Assembly (NCBI RefSeq): GCF_900110435.1
Contig: NZ_FODT01000016.1
Coordinates: forward strand, 17,215-81,214
Source of the DNA: Rhodopseudomonas pseudopalustris
GTDB taxonomy: Bacteria; Pseudomonadota; Alphaproteobacteria; Rhizobiales; Xanthobacteraceae
Length of the DNA: 64,000 bases
Direction of reading: 5' to 3'
Part shown: positions 1 to 11,040 of the stretch, piece by piece
How positions within the stretch are numbered: position 1 is the stretch's first letter
Layout of the letters: each line of letters opens with the position of its first letter
Position numbers and translations under genes: made by a program
Notes under the pieces: model-generated
Seen by the model: only the letters and a program-made list of their open reading frames with translations
Databases searched by the model: none
Told to the model about the DNA's origin: nothing

Positions 1-347
1 CGGCGCCGAAGGATCCGGCCGCTGCGCCGAAGGAGACCGACGCCAAGGCGCTCGATCGCGGCCTGCTGCGGATGGACCCCGAGCGCCATACCTGCACCTG
101 GAAGAACGAGCCGGTGACGCTGACGGTCACCGAATTCCTCATCCTGCAGGCGCTTGCGACCCGGCCCGGCGTGGTCAAAAGCCGCAACGCGCTGATGGAT
201 GCGGCCTATGACGATCAGGTCTATGTCGACGATCGCACCATCGACAGCCACATCAAGCGGCTGCGCAAGAAGTTCAAGGTGGTCGACGACGATTTCGAGA
301 TGATCGAGACGCTCTACGGCGTCGGCTATCGCTTCAAGGAAACCTGA
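1..347 (+). CDS. chvI: ChvI-type response regulator, C-terminal part (5' end outside window)
   Basis: Only the last ~114 residues are present; the reading frame is open from base 3, and an internal ATG at 72 is not the start. The visible part is an OmpR/PhoB winged-helix DNA-binding domain, with the recognition-helix signature [15 protein letters not shown] and the C-terminal wing GVGYRFKE. The receiver domain lies upstream of the window. The next gene is a ChvG-type kinase, so this is the response regulator of the ChvG/ChvI (ExoS/ChvI) envelope- and acid-stress system known in Rhizobiales. An alanine/proline/lysine-rich linker precedes the DNA-binding domain. Confidence 0.93.
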   Translation, partial: APKDPAAAPKETDAKALDRGLLRMDPERHTCTWKNEPVTLTVTEFLILQALATRPGVVKSRNALMDAAYDDQVYVDDRTIDSHIKRLRKKFKVVDDDFEMIETLYGVGYRFKET

Positions 348-451
348 TCGGCGGCAGCGCGCCGTGGGCGTGCGTCGGTTCCTGACAGCGGAGCCGCAGC
401 GCGATAGGATGCCGTCGTCGCTCATCGCCAACATTCGGGCAGGCTTGGCCA

Positions 452-2245
452 TTGCTGGATCGCACCGCGCCTGATCAAGACGCCGGGGACGACGCCCCCG
501 CGCAGGACAACGCCGGGACGCAGGCCCGGCAGTGGCCGCGGCCGCTCGCATGGGTGCGACGCGCCGGGCAGTTCTTCTTTACGCTGAGCTTCTCCAGCCT
601 GACGCGGCGGATCCTGTCGCTCAACCTCGCCGGCCTGATGGCGCTGTCGGCGAGCATTCTGTATCTGTCGCAGTTCCGCGCCGGACTGATCGACGCGCGC
701 GCGCAAAGCCTGTTGGTGCAGGCGGAAATCATCGCCGGCGCGATCGCCGCCTCCGCCACGGTCGAAACCAACACCATCACGGTCGATCCGGACCGGCTGC
801 TCGATCTCAAGCCCGGCGAAACCTACGGGCCGCCGGACGAATTCGCGGTGCTGGATTTTCCGATCAATCCCGAGCGCGTCGCGCCGGTGCTGCGACGGCT
901 GATCTCGCCGACCAAAACGCGGGCGCGGATCTACGACCGCGACGGCGTGTTGATCCTCGACAGTCGCAGCCTGTACGGCCGCGGCGATGTGATGCGCTTC
1001 GACTTGCCGCCGCCGACCACGGAGAAGCCCGGACTGATCGAGCGTGCGACGATCGCGGTCCGCACCTGGCTGAACCGCGGCGACCTGCCGCTGTATCGCG
1101 AACTCGGGCCGGAGAACGGCAACGGCTATCAGGAAGTCGCCGACTCGCTGAAGGGCCAGAAGAACAGCGTGGTGCGGATCAACGACCGCGGCGAAGTGAT
1201 CGTCTCGGTGGCGGTGCCGGTGCAGCGTTTCCGCGCCATCCACGGCGCGCTGATGCTGTCGACCCAGGGCGACGACATCGACCAGATGGTCACCGCCGAG
1301 CGGCTCGCGATCCTGAAGATCTTCGGCCTCGCCGCGGTGGTGATGTTCGTGCTGTCGGTGCTGCTGGCCTCGACCATCGCGGGTCCGGTGCGAAGGCTCG
1401 CCGACGCCGCCGAGCGGGTCCGCCGCCGCATCCGCGCCCGCGTCGAGATTCCGGATTTCACCACCCGCCGCGACGAGATCGGGCATCTGTCGGGCGCGCT
1501 GCGCGAGATGACGGATTCGCTGTACAACCGCATCGAGGCGATCGAGCGCTTCGCCGCCGACGTCTCGCACGAATTGAAGAACCCGCTGACCTCGCTGCGC
1601 TCGGCGGTGGAGACGCTGCCGCTGGCGAAGAACGACAAGAGCCGCGCGCGGCTGCTCGCGGTGATCGAGCACGACGTCAAGCGGCTCGACCGGCTGATCT
1701 CGGACATCTCCGACGCCAGCCGTCTCGACGCCGAATTGCAGCGCCAGGACGCGGCCCCGGTCGATCTGCGCCGGCTGCTGACGACGCTGACGCTGGTCGC
1801 CAACGAGACCCGGCTCGGCAACAACGCCGTGGTCGAGGTCCGTTTCGAGGGACCGGCGAGCGATCCGTTCTCGGTGCCCGGCCATGATTCGCGGCTCGGC
1901 CAGGTGATCTCCAACCTGCTGTCGAACGCCCAGTCGTTCTCGCACCCCGGCGGCAAGGTCCAGATCGTCTGCCGCCGTCGCAAGACCGAGATCGAGATCG
2001 TCGTCGACGACGACGGCCCGGGAATCCGCGACGACGCGTTCGAGAAGATCTTCGAGCGCTTCTATACAGACCGGCCGCATCAGGGCTTCGGCCAGAATTC
2101 CGGCCTCGGCTTGTCGATCTCCAAGCAGATCGTCGAGGCTCATGGCGGCAAGATCCGCGCCGAGAACCGGCCCGGCCCGCGCGACGCCGATGGCGAGCCG
2201 ACCAGCGCGGGCGCGCGCTTCGTGGTCCGGCTGCCGTCGACATGA
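452..2245 (+). CDS. chvG: ChvG-type membrane sensor histidine kinase
   Basis: This is an inner-membrane sensor kinase expected to phosphorylate ChvI. From the TTG at 452 it has 597 residues: a cytoplasmic N-tail, TM1 at about 54-74, a periplasmic sensor region, TM2 at about 287-310, a HAMP linker, a HisKA domain with phospho-acceptor His373 in DVSHELKNPLTSL, and an HATPase domain (N box NLLSNAQSFS, DDDGPGIRDD, GLGLSIS). The frame is open further upstream and the TTG has a weak ribosome site, so the exact start is uncertain. Its stop overlaps the hprK start by 4 bases (ATGA), giving translational coupling to the PTS regulatory genes. Established role: envelope, pH and symbiosis regulation. Confidence 0.95.
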   Translation: MLDRTAPDQDAGDDAPAQDNAGTQARQWPRPLAWVRRAGQFFFTLSFSSLTRRILSLNLAGLMALSASILYLSQFRAGLIDARAQSLLVQAEIIAGAIAASATVETNTITVDPDRLLDLKPGETYGPPDEFAVLDFPINPERVAPVLRRLISPTKTRARIYDRDGVLILDSRSLYGRGDVMRFDLPPPTTEKPGLIERATIAVRTWLNRGDLPLYRELGPENGNGYQEVADSLKGQKNSVVRINDRGEVIVSVAVPVQRFRAIHGALMLSTQGDDIDQMVTAERLAILKIFGLAAVVMFVLSVLLASTIAGPVRRLADAAERVRRRIRARVEIPDFTTRRDEIGHLSGALREMTDSLYNRIEAIERFAADVSHELKNPLTSLRSAVETLPLAKNDKSRARLLAVIEHDVKRLDRLISDISDASRLDAELQRQDAAPVDLRRLLTTLTLVANETRLGNNAVVEVRFEGPASDPFSVPGHDSRLGQVISNLLSNAQSFSHPGGKVQIVCRRRKTEIEIVVDDDGPGIRDDAFEKIFERFYTDRPHQGFGQNSGLGLSISKQIVEAHGGKIRAENRPGPRDADGEPTSAGARFVVRLPST

Positions 2246-2703
2246 GCGCGGCGGGGTCCTCGAGCGTTCACGCCTCCGCCGTCAGGGTCGGGGATCACGC
2301 CGTTCTGATCCGCGGCCCCAGCGGCTCCGGCAAATCCCGCCTCGCTTTCGGGCTGATCGTCGCAGGCCGTACCGGCCAGATCCCAGACGCGGAACTGATT
2401 GGCGACGATCGTGTCTTTCTCGAACGACGCGACGGCCGGCTCTGGGTTCGCCCGGCGCCGGAGCTGGCGGGGATGATCGAAGTCCGCGGACTGGGGATTC
2501 GCCGCTGTCCGAACGCGCCGGAGGCCGTCATCGGCTTGATCGTCGACCTCGCTGCGGACGATGCCTCACGGCTTCCGGAAGCGGCCGCGATGCAGATTCG
2601 GATCGAGGGTGTCGAATTGCCGCGGGTGCCGGTTGCAGCGGAGTTCGATCCGCTACCTTTGGTGGTAGCGGCGCTGACCACAATTGACGCAGTTGGCGCG
2701 TAG
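2242..2703 (+). CDS. hprK: HPr kinase/phosphorylase, short alphaproteobacterial form
   Basis: At 153 residues this is only the C-terminal catalytic half of the ~310-residue Firmicutes enzyme. The Walker A motif GPSGSGKS lies at residues 25-32, followed by the GDDRVFLERR region and the EVRGLGI signature. The family phosphorylates and dephosphorylates HPr on a serine. Here it starts inside the chvG stop codon and sits 5' of a mannose-type EIIA and HPr, the usual Rhizobiales arrangement linking ChvG/ChvI to a regulatory PTS. Loss of the N-terminal domain is normal in alphaproteobacteria and is not a truncation. Confidence 0.92.
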   Translation: MSAAGSSSVHASAVRVGDHAVLIRGPSGSGKSRLAFGLIVAGRTGQIPDAELIGDDRVFLERRDGRLWVRPAPELAGMIEVRGLGIRRCPNAPEAVIGLIVDLAADDASRLPEAAAMQIRIEGVELPRVPVAAEFDPLPLVVAALTTIDAVGA

Positions 2704-2899
2704 CCACAGTTGGACGATTGTCGGAAGGAATTTGGTAACCATATGAGCCACACTATCGTCACTGAATAGACCCGCCTCGGTTCCCGATTTGACCTCGTCA
2801 TTGAGGAAGAATCGTGAGGACCCCCTTGCGTAGGGGCTCTGGATGGTCAAAGTGACCCGTTCGCGCGGCGCACCAAGAAGCGCCCGCGAGGAGTTTCCG

Positions 2900-3301
2900 A
2901 TGATTGGTCTGGTACTTGTGACCCACGGGCGCCTTGCCGACGAGTTCAAGGCAGCGCTGGAACACGTGATGGGCCCACAAAAGCAAATCGAAGCCGTCAC
3001 GATCGGCGCCGAGGATGACGCCGACTTGTGTCGTAGCGACATCATCGAGGCGGTGAATCGCGTCGACAGCGGCGATGGTGTGGCAATTCTGACGGACATG
3101 TTCGGCGGAACGCCGTCGAACCTCGCGATCTCCTGCATGAGCCGACCGAAGGTCGAAGTGCTCGCCGGCATCAACCTGCCGATGCTGGTGAAGCTCGCCA
3201 AGGTCCGTGAGGAACGCGCTTTGCCCGATGCGATCGCTCTGGCCCAGGAGGCCGGGCGCAAATACGTCACCATCGCCAGCCGGGTGTTGGCCGGAAAATG
3301 A
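2900..3301 (+). CDS. PTS system EIIA component, mannose family
   Basis: This 133-residue protein begins IGLVLVTHGRLADEF, in which His9 is the expected phosphorylation site of EIIA-Man domains, and contains the family motif DMFGGTPSN. The start at 2900 is chosen because GCGAGGAG lies just upstream and the typical family N-terminus follows; an upstream in-frame ATG at 2843 would add 19 residues with no family similarity. No sugar-transport EIIB/EIIC genes are nearby, so the role is probably regulatory phosphotransfer from HPr. Its stop overlaps the HPr start (ATGA). Confidence 0.92.
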   Translation: MIGLVLVTHGRLADEFKAALEHVMGPQKQIEAVTIGAEDDADLCRSDIIEAVNRVDSGDGVAILTDMFGGTPSNLAISCMSRPKVEVLAGINLPMLVKLAKVREERALPDAIALAQEAGRKYVTIASRVLAGK

Positions 3302-3633
3302 CCGCAGACGCATCCCAGACCGCACCGGGCGGACAGCCCGACACCGCTTCCGGCGCCTCCGGGAAGATTTCCCGCGAGATACCGGTCATCAACAAGCGCG
3401 GCCTGCATGCGCGAGCCTCCGCAAAATTCGTGCAGATGGCGGAGAAGTTCCACGCCGAGGTCACGGTGACGCGGAACGGCGAAACCGTCGGCGGCACCTC
3501 GATCATGGGCCTGATGATGCTGGCCGCCGGTATCGGCACCACCGTCACCGTCTCGGCGAGCGGACCGGAGGCCAGGGAGGCGCTCGACGCGCTGACCGAG
3601 CTGATGGGCAGCAAGTTCGGCGAAGAAGAATAA
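3298..3633 (+). CDS. ptsH: HPr phosphocarrier protein
   Basis: The protein has 111 residues, about 20 more than classical HPr, because of an N-terminal extension rich in Ala, Gly and Ser. The active-site motif INKRGLHARAS places the phospho-His at residue 37. The serine phosphorylated by HprK is in GGTSIMGLMML (Ser68, equivalent to Ser46). It transfers phosphate between EI (PtsP type, not in the window) and EIIA. It is the last gene of the chvI-chvG-hprK-EIIA-HPr run, with 4-base overlaps at chvG/hprK and EIIA/HPr. Confidence 0.95.
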   Translation: MTADASQTAPGGQPDTASGASGKISREIPVINKRGLHARASAKFVQMAEKFHAEVTVTRNGETVGGTSIMGLMMLAAGIGTTVTVSASGPEAREALDALTELMGSKFGEEE

Positions 3634-3689
3634 CCCTCAGGCGTCAATATCACTCAGGCAAGGTCGCGTTCCGCGCCTCGCGATGACGC

Positions 3690-5231
3690 CTACTTTGCGG
3701 CGCCCGTCGCCGGCGGCGGCACCAGCAGAAACACGTCCCGCACCGTGCCGCCCGCGATCCCGAACAGCGGCCGGCTGAGCCACACCTTGCTGCGCAGGAT
3801 CTGCGGCTGACCCGCGACGATCTGCTCGGCGGTCGCCAGACACGTCTGATCCGTCGCCGAGCACACCAGCACCGCGCCGCGCGCGGTGGCTTCCGCCTTC
3901 AGCACCGCCAGATCGGCCGTCTCGAACGCGCGCGTGTCGGTGCGCAGATAATAGGCGGTGTTCTCCGCCAGCACCATTTCGCCCGCGACCAGCGCGATCG
4001 GCTTGTCGCTGTGCCGCTGCCAGGTCCGCGCGATATCGTCGGCCAGCAATGACGCGTATTCGAACGGCTCGGGCGCGCTGGTGGTGTGGATCGCCACCGC
4101 CACGCCGGGCGCCGCGGCAAGGATCGCCAGCGCCAGCGCCGCCGCGCCGATCAGCATCCGCCGCAGCGCCGCGCGGCCGACCTCGATCAGCGGCGACGAC
4201 AGCAGCACGATCGGCAGCAGCGTCCACGCCGGCATCGTCCACAGCGGCACGATGCGGATGCCGCTGGCCAGCGCCACCGGCGCGGGCGCCACGATCATCA
4301 GAAACTGGATCGTGACGATCAGCCGGCGCTGCGGATCGGCCGGCCAGGCGCTGTCGATCAGCGCCGCCCGCGACGGCCGCAGCAGCGCCCAGGTCGCGAC
4401 CAGCGCCAGCGCCGCATAGCCGAGGCAGCCGGCGAGATAGCGCAGCGTGTCGAGCGCATTGTTCGCGGAACCGTCCGATTCCCGCGCGGCGGCGTAGGCG
4501 AAGGTCGGGAAGTGGTGATCGACCAGCCAAACCAGATGCGGCGCCAGCACCAGCGCGCCGGCCACGATCATCATCCACGGCGCCGGTGAGCCGAAGAACC
4601 GCGCGCGCCGCGGGTCGAGCAGCGCGCCGAGCCCGAGCGCGCCGATCAGCACCGCCGACCAGTATTTGCCGAGCATCGAACAGCCGGCGAACACCCCGGC
4701 CAGCGCCGGCCACAGCAGGCTGCGCTGTTCGAAGGCGCGCAGGAAACAATGGATGGTCAGCGCCCACAGCGGCAGCAGCACCGCGTTGGCGTTGTATTTC
4801 AGCGCGATGAAATTGAAGAACGGGATCAGCGTCAGCAACGCCAGCCCGAACAGCGCCTTCTCGGCCACGATATAACGCCGCATCGTCCGCCAGGCGATAT
4901 ACAGCGTGACCGCGATGTTGACGGTCGCCAGCAAATGGAACGTCAGGTCCGAGACCGGGACCACGCTGAACCAGGCGCGGGTGACGAAGGCCGAGAACGG
5001 CGGGTGCTTGTCGTAGCCGAACGCCAGATTCCGCGACCAGCCGTACAGCTCGGTGACGTCGGCGTGCAGGTCGCGCGGCCAGGTGGCGATGGTCCGGTAG
5101 GCGGTCCAGATCGCCGCATAGGCCGCCAGCGACAGGACGACGGTACGCTCCTGCCGCTTGGGATCGAGCAATGCGTCGATCCAGCGCTCGATCAGCGACA
5201 GGCGGGTGCGGGAAGTGGCGATCGAAGTCAT
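3690..5231 (-). CDS. GT39/ArnT-like integral membrane glycosyltransferase
   Basis: This is a 513-residue polytopic membrane protein. The N-terminal part has the acidic luminal loop typical of PMT/ArnT-like (GT39, PMT_2) enzymes, including [10 protein letters not shown], followed by about ten hydrophobic segments and a soluble C-terminal portion. Such enzymes use polyprenyl-phosphate sugars to modify lipid A, proteins or glycans in the periplasm. The substrate cannot be read from sequence. The start at 5231 ([11 protein letters not shown]) is preferred; an in-frame ATG at 5300 would add 23 residues of low plausibility. It is convergent with HPr and divergent from lepA, so probably monocistronic. 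Confidence 0.8.
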
Positions 5232-5374
5232 CCGGACCCTGGGTTCGAGACGTACCCGGCGGACATCTACCGGTTCGGCCGGCCCCGTCAAGCATGCCAA
5301 AAGCGGCGGTTTTTCGGGCGGTTGTGGCCGCTGATCGCCTTGCCGGGCGCAACCGCCGATGCTATCCCGCGACC

Positions 5375-7186
<1,812 letters not shown>

Positions 7187-7223
7187 GGGGGCGCCTGACT
7201 GAGGTTTTCCCGCGGAGATCAGC

Positions 7224-7487
7224 ATGGCCGCGACCAAGCCTCTGACCTTCACGAAACATGCTCAAGATGCCATCCTTGAGCGGAAGCTCGAACTCGGCTG
7301 GATCGACAGGACGGTTCGCGAGCCGGACTGGTCCCATCCCGATCCGGTGCGAACCGGTGTCGAGCGCCGATTTCGCGCCATTCCGGAATTCGGCGGACGC
7401 ATTCTTCGCGTTGCGTGCTTGGAAAACGCCGATGAAATTCGTATCTTGACGGTATTCTTCGATCGAGATGCACGAGGCCCGACATGA
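7224..7487 (+). CDS. DUF4258-type small protein
   Basis: This 87-residue protein begins PLTFTKHAQDAILERKL, the pattern of DUF4258 proteins, in which a conserved His follows FTxHA. It also holds ERRFRAIPEFGGRILRVAC and ends ILTVFFDRDARG, another family feature. Its stop overlaps the start of the next ORF (DUF2283) by 4 bases. DUF4258/DUF2283 pairs recur in bacterial genomes and resemble toxin-antitoxin arrangements, DUF4258 having RelE/BrnT-like features. That function is inferred, not shown. Confidence 0.75.
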   Translation: MAATKPLTFTKHAQDAILERKLELGWIDRTVREPDWSHPDPVRTGVERRFRAIPEFGGRILRVACLENADEIRILTVFFDRDARGPT

Positions 7488-7678
7488 GCCCGATCGTTAA
7501 GTATCAGGCCGCCGACAACGCCGCCTATATCCGACTGTCGGGAGGCGACATTCTTGAAAGCGCCGAGGTCGCACCGAACGTGGTGTTCGATTACGATGCC
7601 GATGGTCGCATCGTCGGCATCGAACTACTCGACGCCCGGGCGCAATTGTCCGCCGAGCTTCTCGTGGACGCTGCGTAG
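7484..7678 (+). CDS. DUF2283 family small protein, partner of DUF4258
   Basis: This 64-residue protein has the DUF2283 pattern: YQAADNAAYIRLS near the start, then VVFDYDADGRIVGIELLDA. DUF2283 proteins are short, acidic, single-domain proteins commonly encoded directly after DUF4258 genes. Here the start codon lies in the stop of the DUF4258 gene (ATGA), implying translational coupling and equal stoichiometry. If the pair is a toxin-antitoxin system this would be the antitoxin, but it shows no obvious DNA-binding motif. Confidence 0.72.
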   Translation: MSPIVKYQAADNAAYIRLSGGDILESAEVAPNVVFDYDADGRIVGIELLDARAQLSAELLVDAA

Positions 7679-8125
7679 CCAGAAGGCATCCTCAAGCCGC
7701 CGCCCGCCATCATCTTTGTGCCCGAGAAGCTCGGCGACACCAAGACGTTGATCCCGGCGTGCCCGATGGTGTCCGATCTCCCGGAGTTCAGACGCACCCC
7801 GCCGCTGCCCTGGCACTGTTGCTCGGGCCGGCCCGCTGGAGCCCCATCGAGTCACCGCGCGCTCGCGGAATTGCGGTTCCGCTCTCCCGCTCCCAGCCCG
7901 GCAACGACCCATCCCCCGCGTGCAGGTCCCCACTGCCGAACGACTTCACGGCTCGGGTCCCCGCTTGCGCCGGGCCGCTCCCGCCCCGCCGCGCCGAATT
8001 GCCGCTGTAAACGCTTGGAGTGTTTGCGTCAGATCACGCCTTGCGGGCGCGATCGGCTGCACAATCGACGATCAACCATGGACGAGCCCGGCCGGTGCGC
8101 CCGCACGCCGGCGACGATCGACAGC
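7679..8125 (+). other. Non-coding stretch between the DUF2283 gene and aceK
   Basis: About 450 bases hold no gene I can support. Several frames are open on both strands because of GC content; the aceK frame is open back to 7718, but that translation is Pro/Ser/Arg-rich with no recognisable domain. The region presumably holds the aceK promoter; no clear -35/-10 pair was found. Confidence 0.5.
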
Positions 8126-9946
8126 ATGACCACGCCCCACCAGCCTCTCAGCGCCTCCGACCTCGAAGCCGCCACCCGGATCGCCGAGCCGGATTTCGAG
8201 CTGCTCGACGCGCTGATCCGCACCGACGATCCGGACGATCAGGCCCACACGCTGGCGCGCGTGGCACTGTCGGCGTTCGACAATTACTACGCGGTGTCGC
8301 GGCGGATTCCGGCGCTCGCCAAGGCGGCGTTCTATGCGCGCGACTGGCCGGCGACGGTGCGGCTGTCGAAGATCCGGATCGGGCTCTACACCGCCTGCAT
8401 CGATCAGCTGGTGCCGCTGCTGAAAGCCGGGCTGCCGGAACTCGCCAATGACGAGAAGGTCTGGGTGCGCGCCGAGGCCGAGTTGCTGGCGGCGATCGCC
8501 GGCCGCTACGAGGCCGATTTCGCCTTCGCCTTCTGGCAGTCGCTGCGCCGCAAGCTGGTCAGCGACGAGTGGCGGCCGGTGTCCTATGATACCGGCCCGG
8601 CGGCGCGACCGCCGGCCGCGATCGCCGCGGTGGTCAGGACCATCGCCGCCACGCTGCCGATCCAGCCGGAGGTGATCCGCAATGTGCTCGACGCCGCGGG
8701 CTTCACCGGCCCGTGGCGTGATCTCGACGGCGACGCAGCGCTGGCCGCCGCCGCGATCGAGGCGGCGCTGGAGCCGCTCAGCCCGCGTGCGGGCGAAACC
8801 GCGAAGATCGAGATCGCCGAGTCCGGCTTCTTCCGCAATCGCGGCGCCTGCCTGGTCGGGCGGATCAGGCTGCGCGACCGCGGCGACATGCCGCCGCGCA
8901 ACATCCCGTTGCTGGTCGCGCTGCTCAACGAGGACGACGGCCTCGTCGTCGACGCTGTGCTGTGCGACAGCGACGAGCTGCAATTCGCGTTCTCATCGAC
9001 ACTGGCGAATTATCACGCCACCAATCCGCGCTATCACGAGCTGGCGCGGCTGCTGCACGAGCTGATGCCGAAGCGGCCGCTCGGCACGCAATATTCCTGC
9101 ATCGGCTTCCATCACCTCGGCAAGGTCGCGGTGATGAACGAGATCCTCACCGAGCATCGCAGGAGCAAGGAAAAGCTCGCCACCGCGCCGGGCTTCAAGG
9201 GCACGGTCGCGATCGCGTTCACGATGCCGTGCTCCGCCTATGTGCTGAAGATCATCCGCGACCATCCGACCGACGACTACAAGTTCGATTATTTCGACGG
9301 GCTGGACGCGGTGCTGCGCAAGTACAATCTGGTGCACGAGATCGACCGCGCCGGCTCGATGCTCGACAACATCATCTATTCCAACGTCAAGCTGGCCCGC
9401 ACGATGTTCGCGCCAGATCTGCTCGACGAGTTGCTCGAGGCCGGCATCGGCACCGTGACGCTGGAGCGCGACGCGCTGGTGTTCCGGCATCTGATCGTGC
9501 AGATCAAGTTGACTCCGCTGCCGCTTTATCTCACCACGGCTGCGGCCGCCGACGCCCGCGCCGCGGTGATCAATCTCGGCGACTGCATCAAGAACAACGC
9601 CGCCGCCGACATCTTCAACAAGGACCTCGACGGCCGTAACTACGGCGTCAGCCGGATCCGCAAAGTGTATCTGTTCGACTACGACGCGGTCGAGCAGCTG
9701 ACCGAGGTCAAGGTCCGCAGCACCCCGCCGATGCCGCGCGCGGAGGATGAGGACGGCGTGGTGTTCCGCCCGGCGCAGATGCTGGAGGGGCTGCGGATCG
9801 ACGATCCCGGCCTGCGCCGTGCCTTCCGCGACGCCCATCCCGAGCTGATGCAGCCGGACTATTGGGAGGGCATGCAGCACGCGCTGCGCGCCGGCAAAGT
9901 GCCGAAAGTGATGAACTACCCGACGTCGCGCCGACTGCGACGATAG
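8126..9946 (+). CDS. aceK: Isocitrate dehydrogenase kinase/phosphatase
   Basis: AceK reversibly phosphorylates isocitrate dehydrogenase, directing carbon between the TCA cycle and the glyoxylate shunt. From the ATG at 8126 the protein has 606 residues, near the family length of ~580. The ATP-loop region GFKGTVAIAFTMP is followed by YVLKIIRD (candidate ATP-binding Lys375). The catalytic acidic motif LFDYD gives Asp518 and Asp520, preceded by KDLDGRNYGVSRIRKVY. An in-frame ATG at 8078 is an alternative start. aceA/aceB are not adjacent, so it is a stand-alone regulator here. Confidence 0.93.
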   Translation: MTTPHQPLSASDLEAATRIAEPDFELLDALIRTDDPDDQAHTLARVALSAFDNYYAVSRRIPALAKAAFYARDWPATVRLSKIRIGLYTACIDQLVPLLKAGLPELANDEKVWVRAEAELLAAIAGRYEADFAFAFWQSLRRKLVSDEWRPVSYDTGPAARPPAAIAAVVRTIAATLPIQPEVIRNVLDAAGFTGPWRDLDGDAALAAAAIEAALEPLSPRAGETAKIEIAESGFFRNRGACLVGRIRLRDRGDMPPRNIPLLVALLNEDDGLVVDAVLCDSDELQFAFSSTLANYHATNPRYHELARLLHELMPKRPLGTQYSCIGFHHLGKVAVMNEILTEHRRSKEKLATAPGFKGTVAIAFTMPCSAYVLKIIRDHPTDDYKFDYFDGLDAVLRKYNLVHEIDRAGSMLDNIIYSNVKLARTMFAPDLLDELLEAGIGTVTLERDALVFRHLIVQIKLTPLPLYLTTAAAADARAAVINLGDCIKNNAAADIFNKDLDGRNYGVSRIRKVYLFDYDAVEQLTEVKVRSTPPMPRAEDEDGVVFRPAQMLEGLRIDDPGLRRAFRDAHPELMQPDYWEGMQHALRAGKVPKVMNYPTSRRLRR

Positions 9947-10180
9947 CGCGGCAGGAAGCGTCGTCCCGCGATGCGCCCGCTCCCACGCTTCGAAGCGTCA
10001 TCCGGAGGTGCGCGCCCTTGCGCCTCGAAGGATGGGCGACGCGTGCCTTCGGCCGATCCCGCGCGAGGCCACGCCAGCGCGCGAGCGACGCGCTCGCATT
10101 CGCTGCCGGCTCGGCGGCCTGCCCTTGCCGAACGCGGCCATCGTCTCTACCTGTCGGAAGGTTTTTCTGAGGACGCCGCC
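9947..10180 (+). other. Intergenic region with a repeat-like segment
   Basis: No gene is seen. Bases around 9996-10045 (cgtcatccggaggtgcgcgcc followed by cctcgaagg) resemble the dispersed intergenic repeat also seen at 45332-45462. The region also serves as leader for the EI24-type gene. Confidence 0.4.
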
Positions 10181-10930
10181 ATGCTCGACGCCGCCATCAA
10201 GGCGCTGACCCAAATTCTGTCGCCGCCGATGCGCTCCATCCTGTGGCGCTCGATCGGCTTTGCGCTGGCGCTGATCGCGGTGGCCGCGATCGGTCTGCAA
10301 CGGCTGCTGAGCTGGCTCGCCAACTCCAGCGAACTCTGGGCCGAAGCGGCGCTCGGCGGCTTCCAGACCCCGCTCAATATCCTGTCCTGGGTGTTCTCGA
10401 TCGCCGCCGGTCTCGGCATCGTGGTCGGCGCGGTATTCCTGATGCCGGCGGTCACCTCGCTGGTCGCGGGCATCTTCGTCGACGAGGCGGCCGAGCACGT
10501 CGAGCGCGAATATTATCCGAGCGACCAGTCCGGCGTCGCGCTGCCGGTCGGCATCGCGATGATCGAAACCGTCAAGACCGCGCTGCTGACCATCCTGGTT
10601 TATCTGGTCGCGCTGCCCTTCCTGTTCTTCGCCGGCGCCGGCGTCATCGTGTTCTTCGTCGCCACCGGCTGGCTGCTCGGCCGGGAGTATTTCGAACTGG
10701 CCGCGATGCGCTTCCGTCCCGCCGCCGACGCCAAGGCGATGCGGCGCGACAACGCCACCACGGTGTTCATCGGCGGGCTGATCATCGCCGCCTTCGTGTC
10801 GATCCCGATCGTCAATCTGGCGACGCCGTTGTTCGGCATGGCCTTCATGGTGCATCTGCACAAACGGCTGTCCGGCTCGCGCCCCGAACGGATCGCACCG
10901 GATCGGCGCGACCGCATCGACGCTCGCTGA
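10181..10930 (+). CDS. EI24/CysZ-like integral membrane protein
   Basis: This 249-residue protein has four to six hydrophobic helices (about residues 20-45, 60-90, 130-165 and 195-225) and a cytoplasmic basic tail. The pattern, with conserved ...SLVAGIFVDEAAEHVEREYYP... and ...GWLLGREYFELAAMR..., fits the EI24/CysZ family, some of whose members import sulfate. The Caulobacterales/Rhizobiales branch is usually annotated only as an EI24 domain protein and no sulfate genes lie nearby, so transport of sulfate is not claimed. The ATG at 10181 starts the hydrophobic protein; the longer open frame upstream from 9971 falls in repeat-like DNA. Confidence 0.75.
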   Translation: MLDAAIKALTQILSPPMRSILWRSIGFALALIAVAAIGLQRLLSWLANSSELWAEAALGGFQTPLNILSWVFSIAAGLGIVVGAVFLMPAVTSLVAGIFVDEAAEHVEREYYPSDQSGVALPVGIAMIETVKTALLTILVYLVALPFLFFAGAGVIVFFVATGWLLGREYFELAAMRFRPAADAKAMRRDNATTVFIGGLIIAAFVSIPIVNLATPLFGMAFMVHLHKRLSGSRPERIAPDRRDRIDAR

Positions 10931-10963
10931 CGACGTCGGGCGCGCCGCATCCTCGCCATCAAG

Positions 10964-11032
10964 CCCGGACCTGATCCGGGCATCCATTTTCTTCGCGACG
11001 TCGACGGATTGCCGGATCAAGTCCGGCAATCC
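10964..11032. repeat. Tandem REP-like hairpins between convergent genes
   Basis: Two perfect inverted repeats lie here. The first is CCCGGA-5 nt-TCCGGG (10964-10980); the second is GGATTGCCGG-7 nt-CCGGCAATCC (11006-11032). They sit between the EI24-type gene (+) and the 36-codon ORF (-), so they may act as a bidirectional terminator. The CCCGGA-xxTGA-TCCGGG core recurs at 45351-45367 in this window. Confidence 0.6.
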
Positions 11033-11040
11033 GGAGGCTG

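Noticed and set aside
422..2143. 573-codon open frame on the minus strand opposite chvG
   Set aside because: It is antisense to a kinase with intact motifs; the translation is Arg/Asp/Gln-rich with no domain, a typical GC-rich shadow frame.
7718..8125. Extended N-terminus for AceK
   Set aside because: The frame is open but the translation is Pro/Ser/Arg-rich; the 606-residue form from 8126 already fits the family length.
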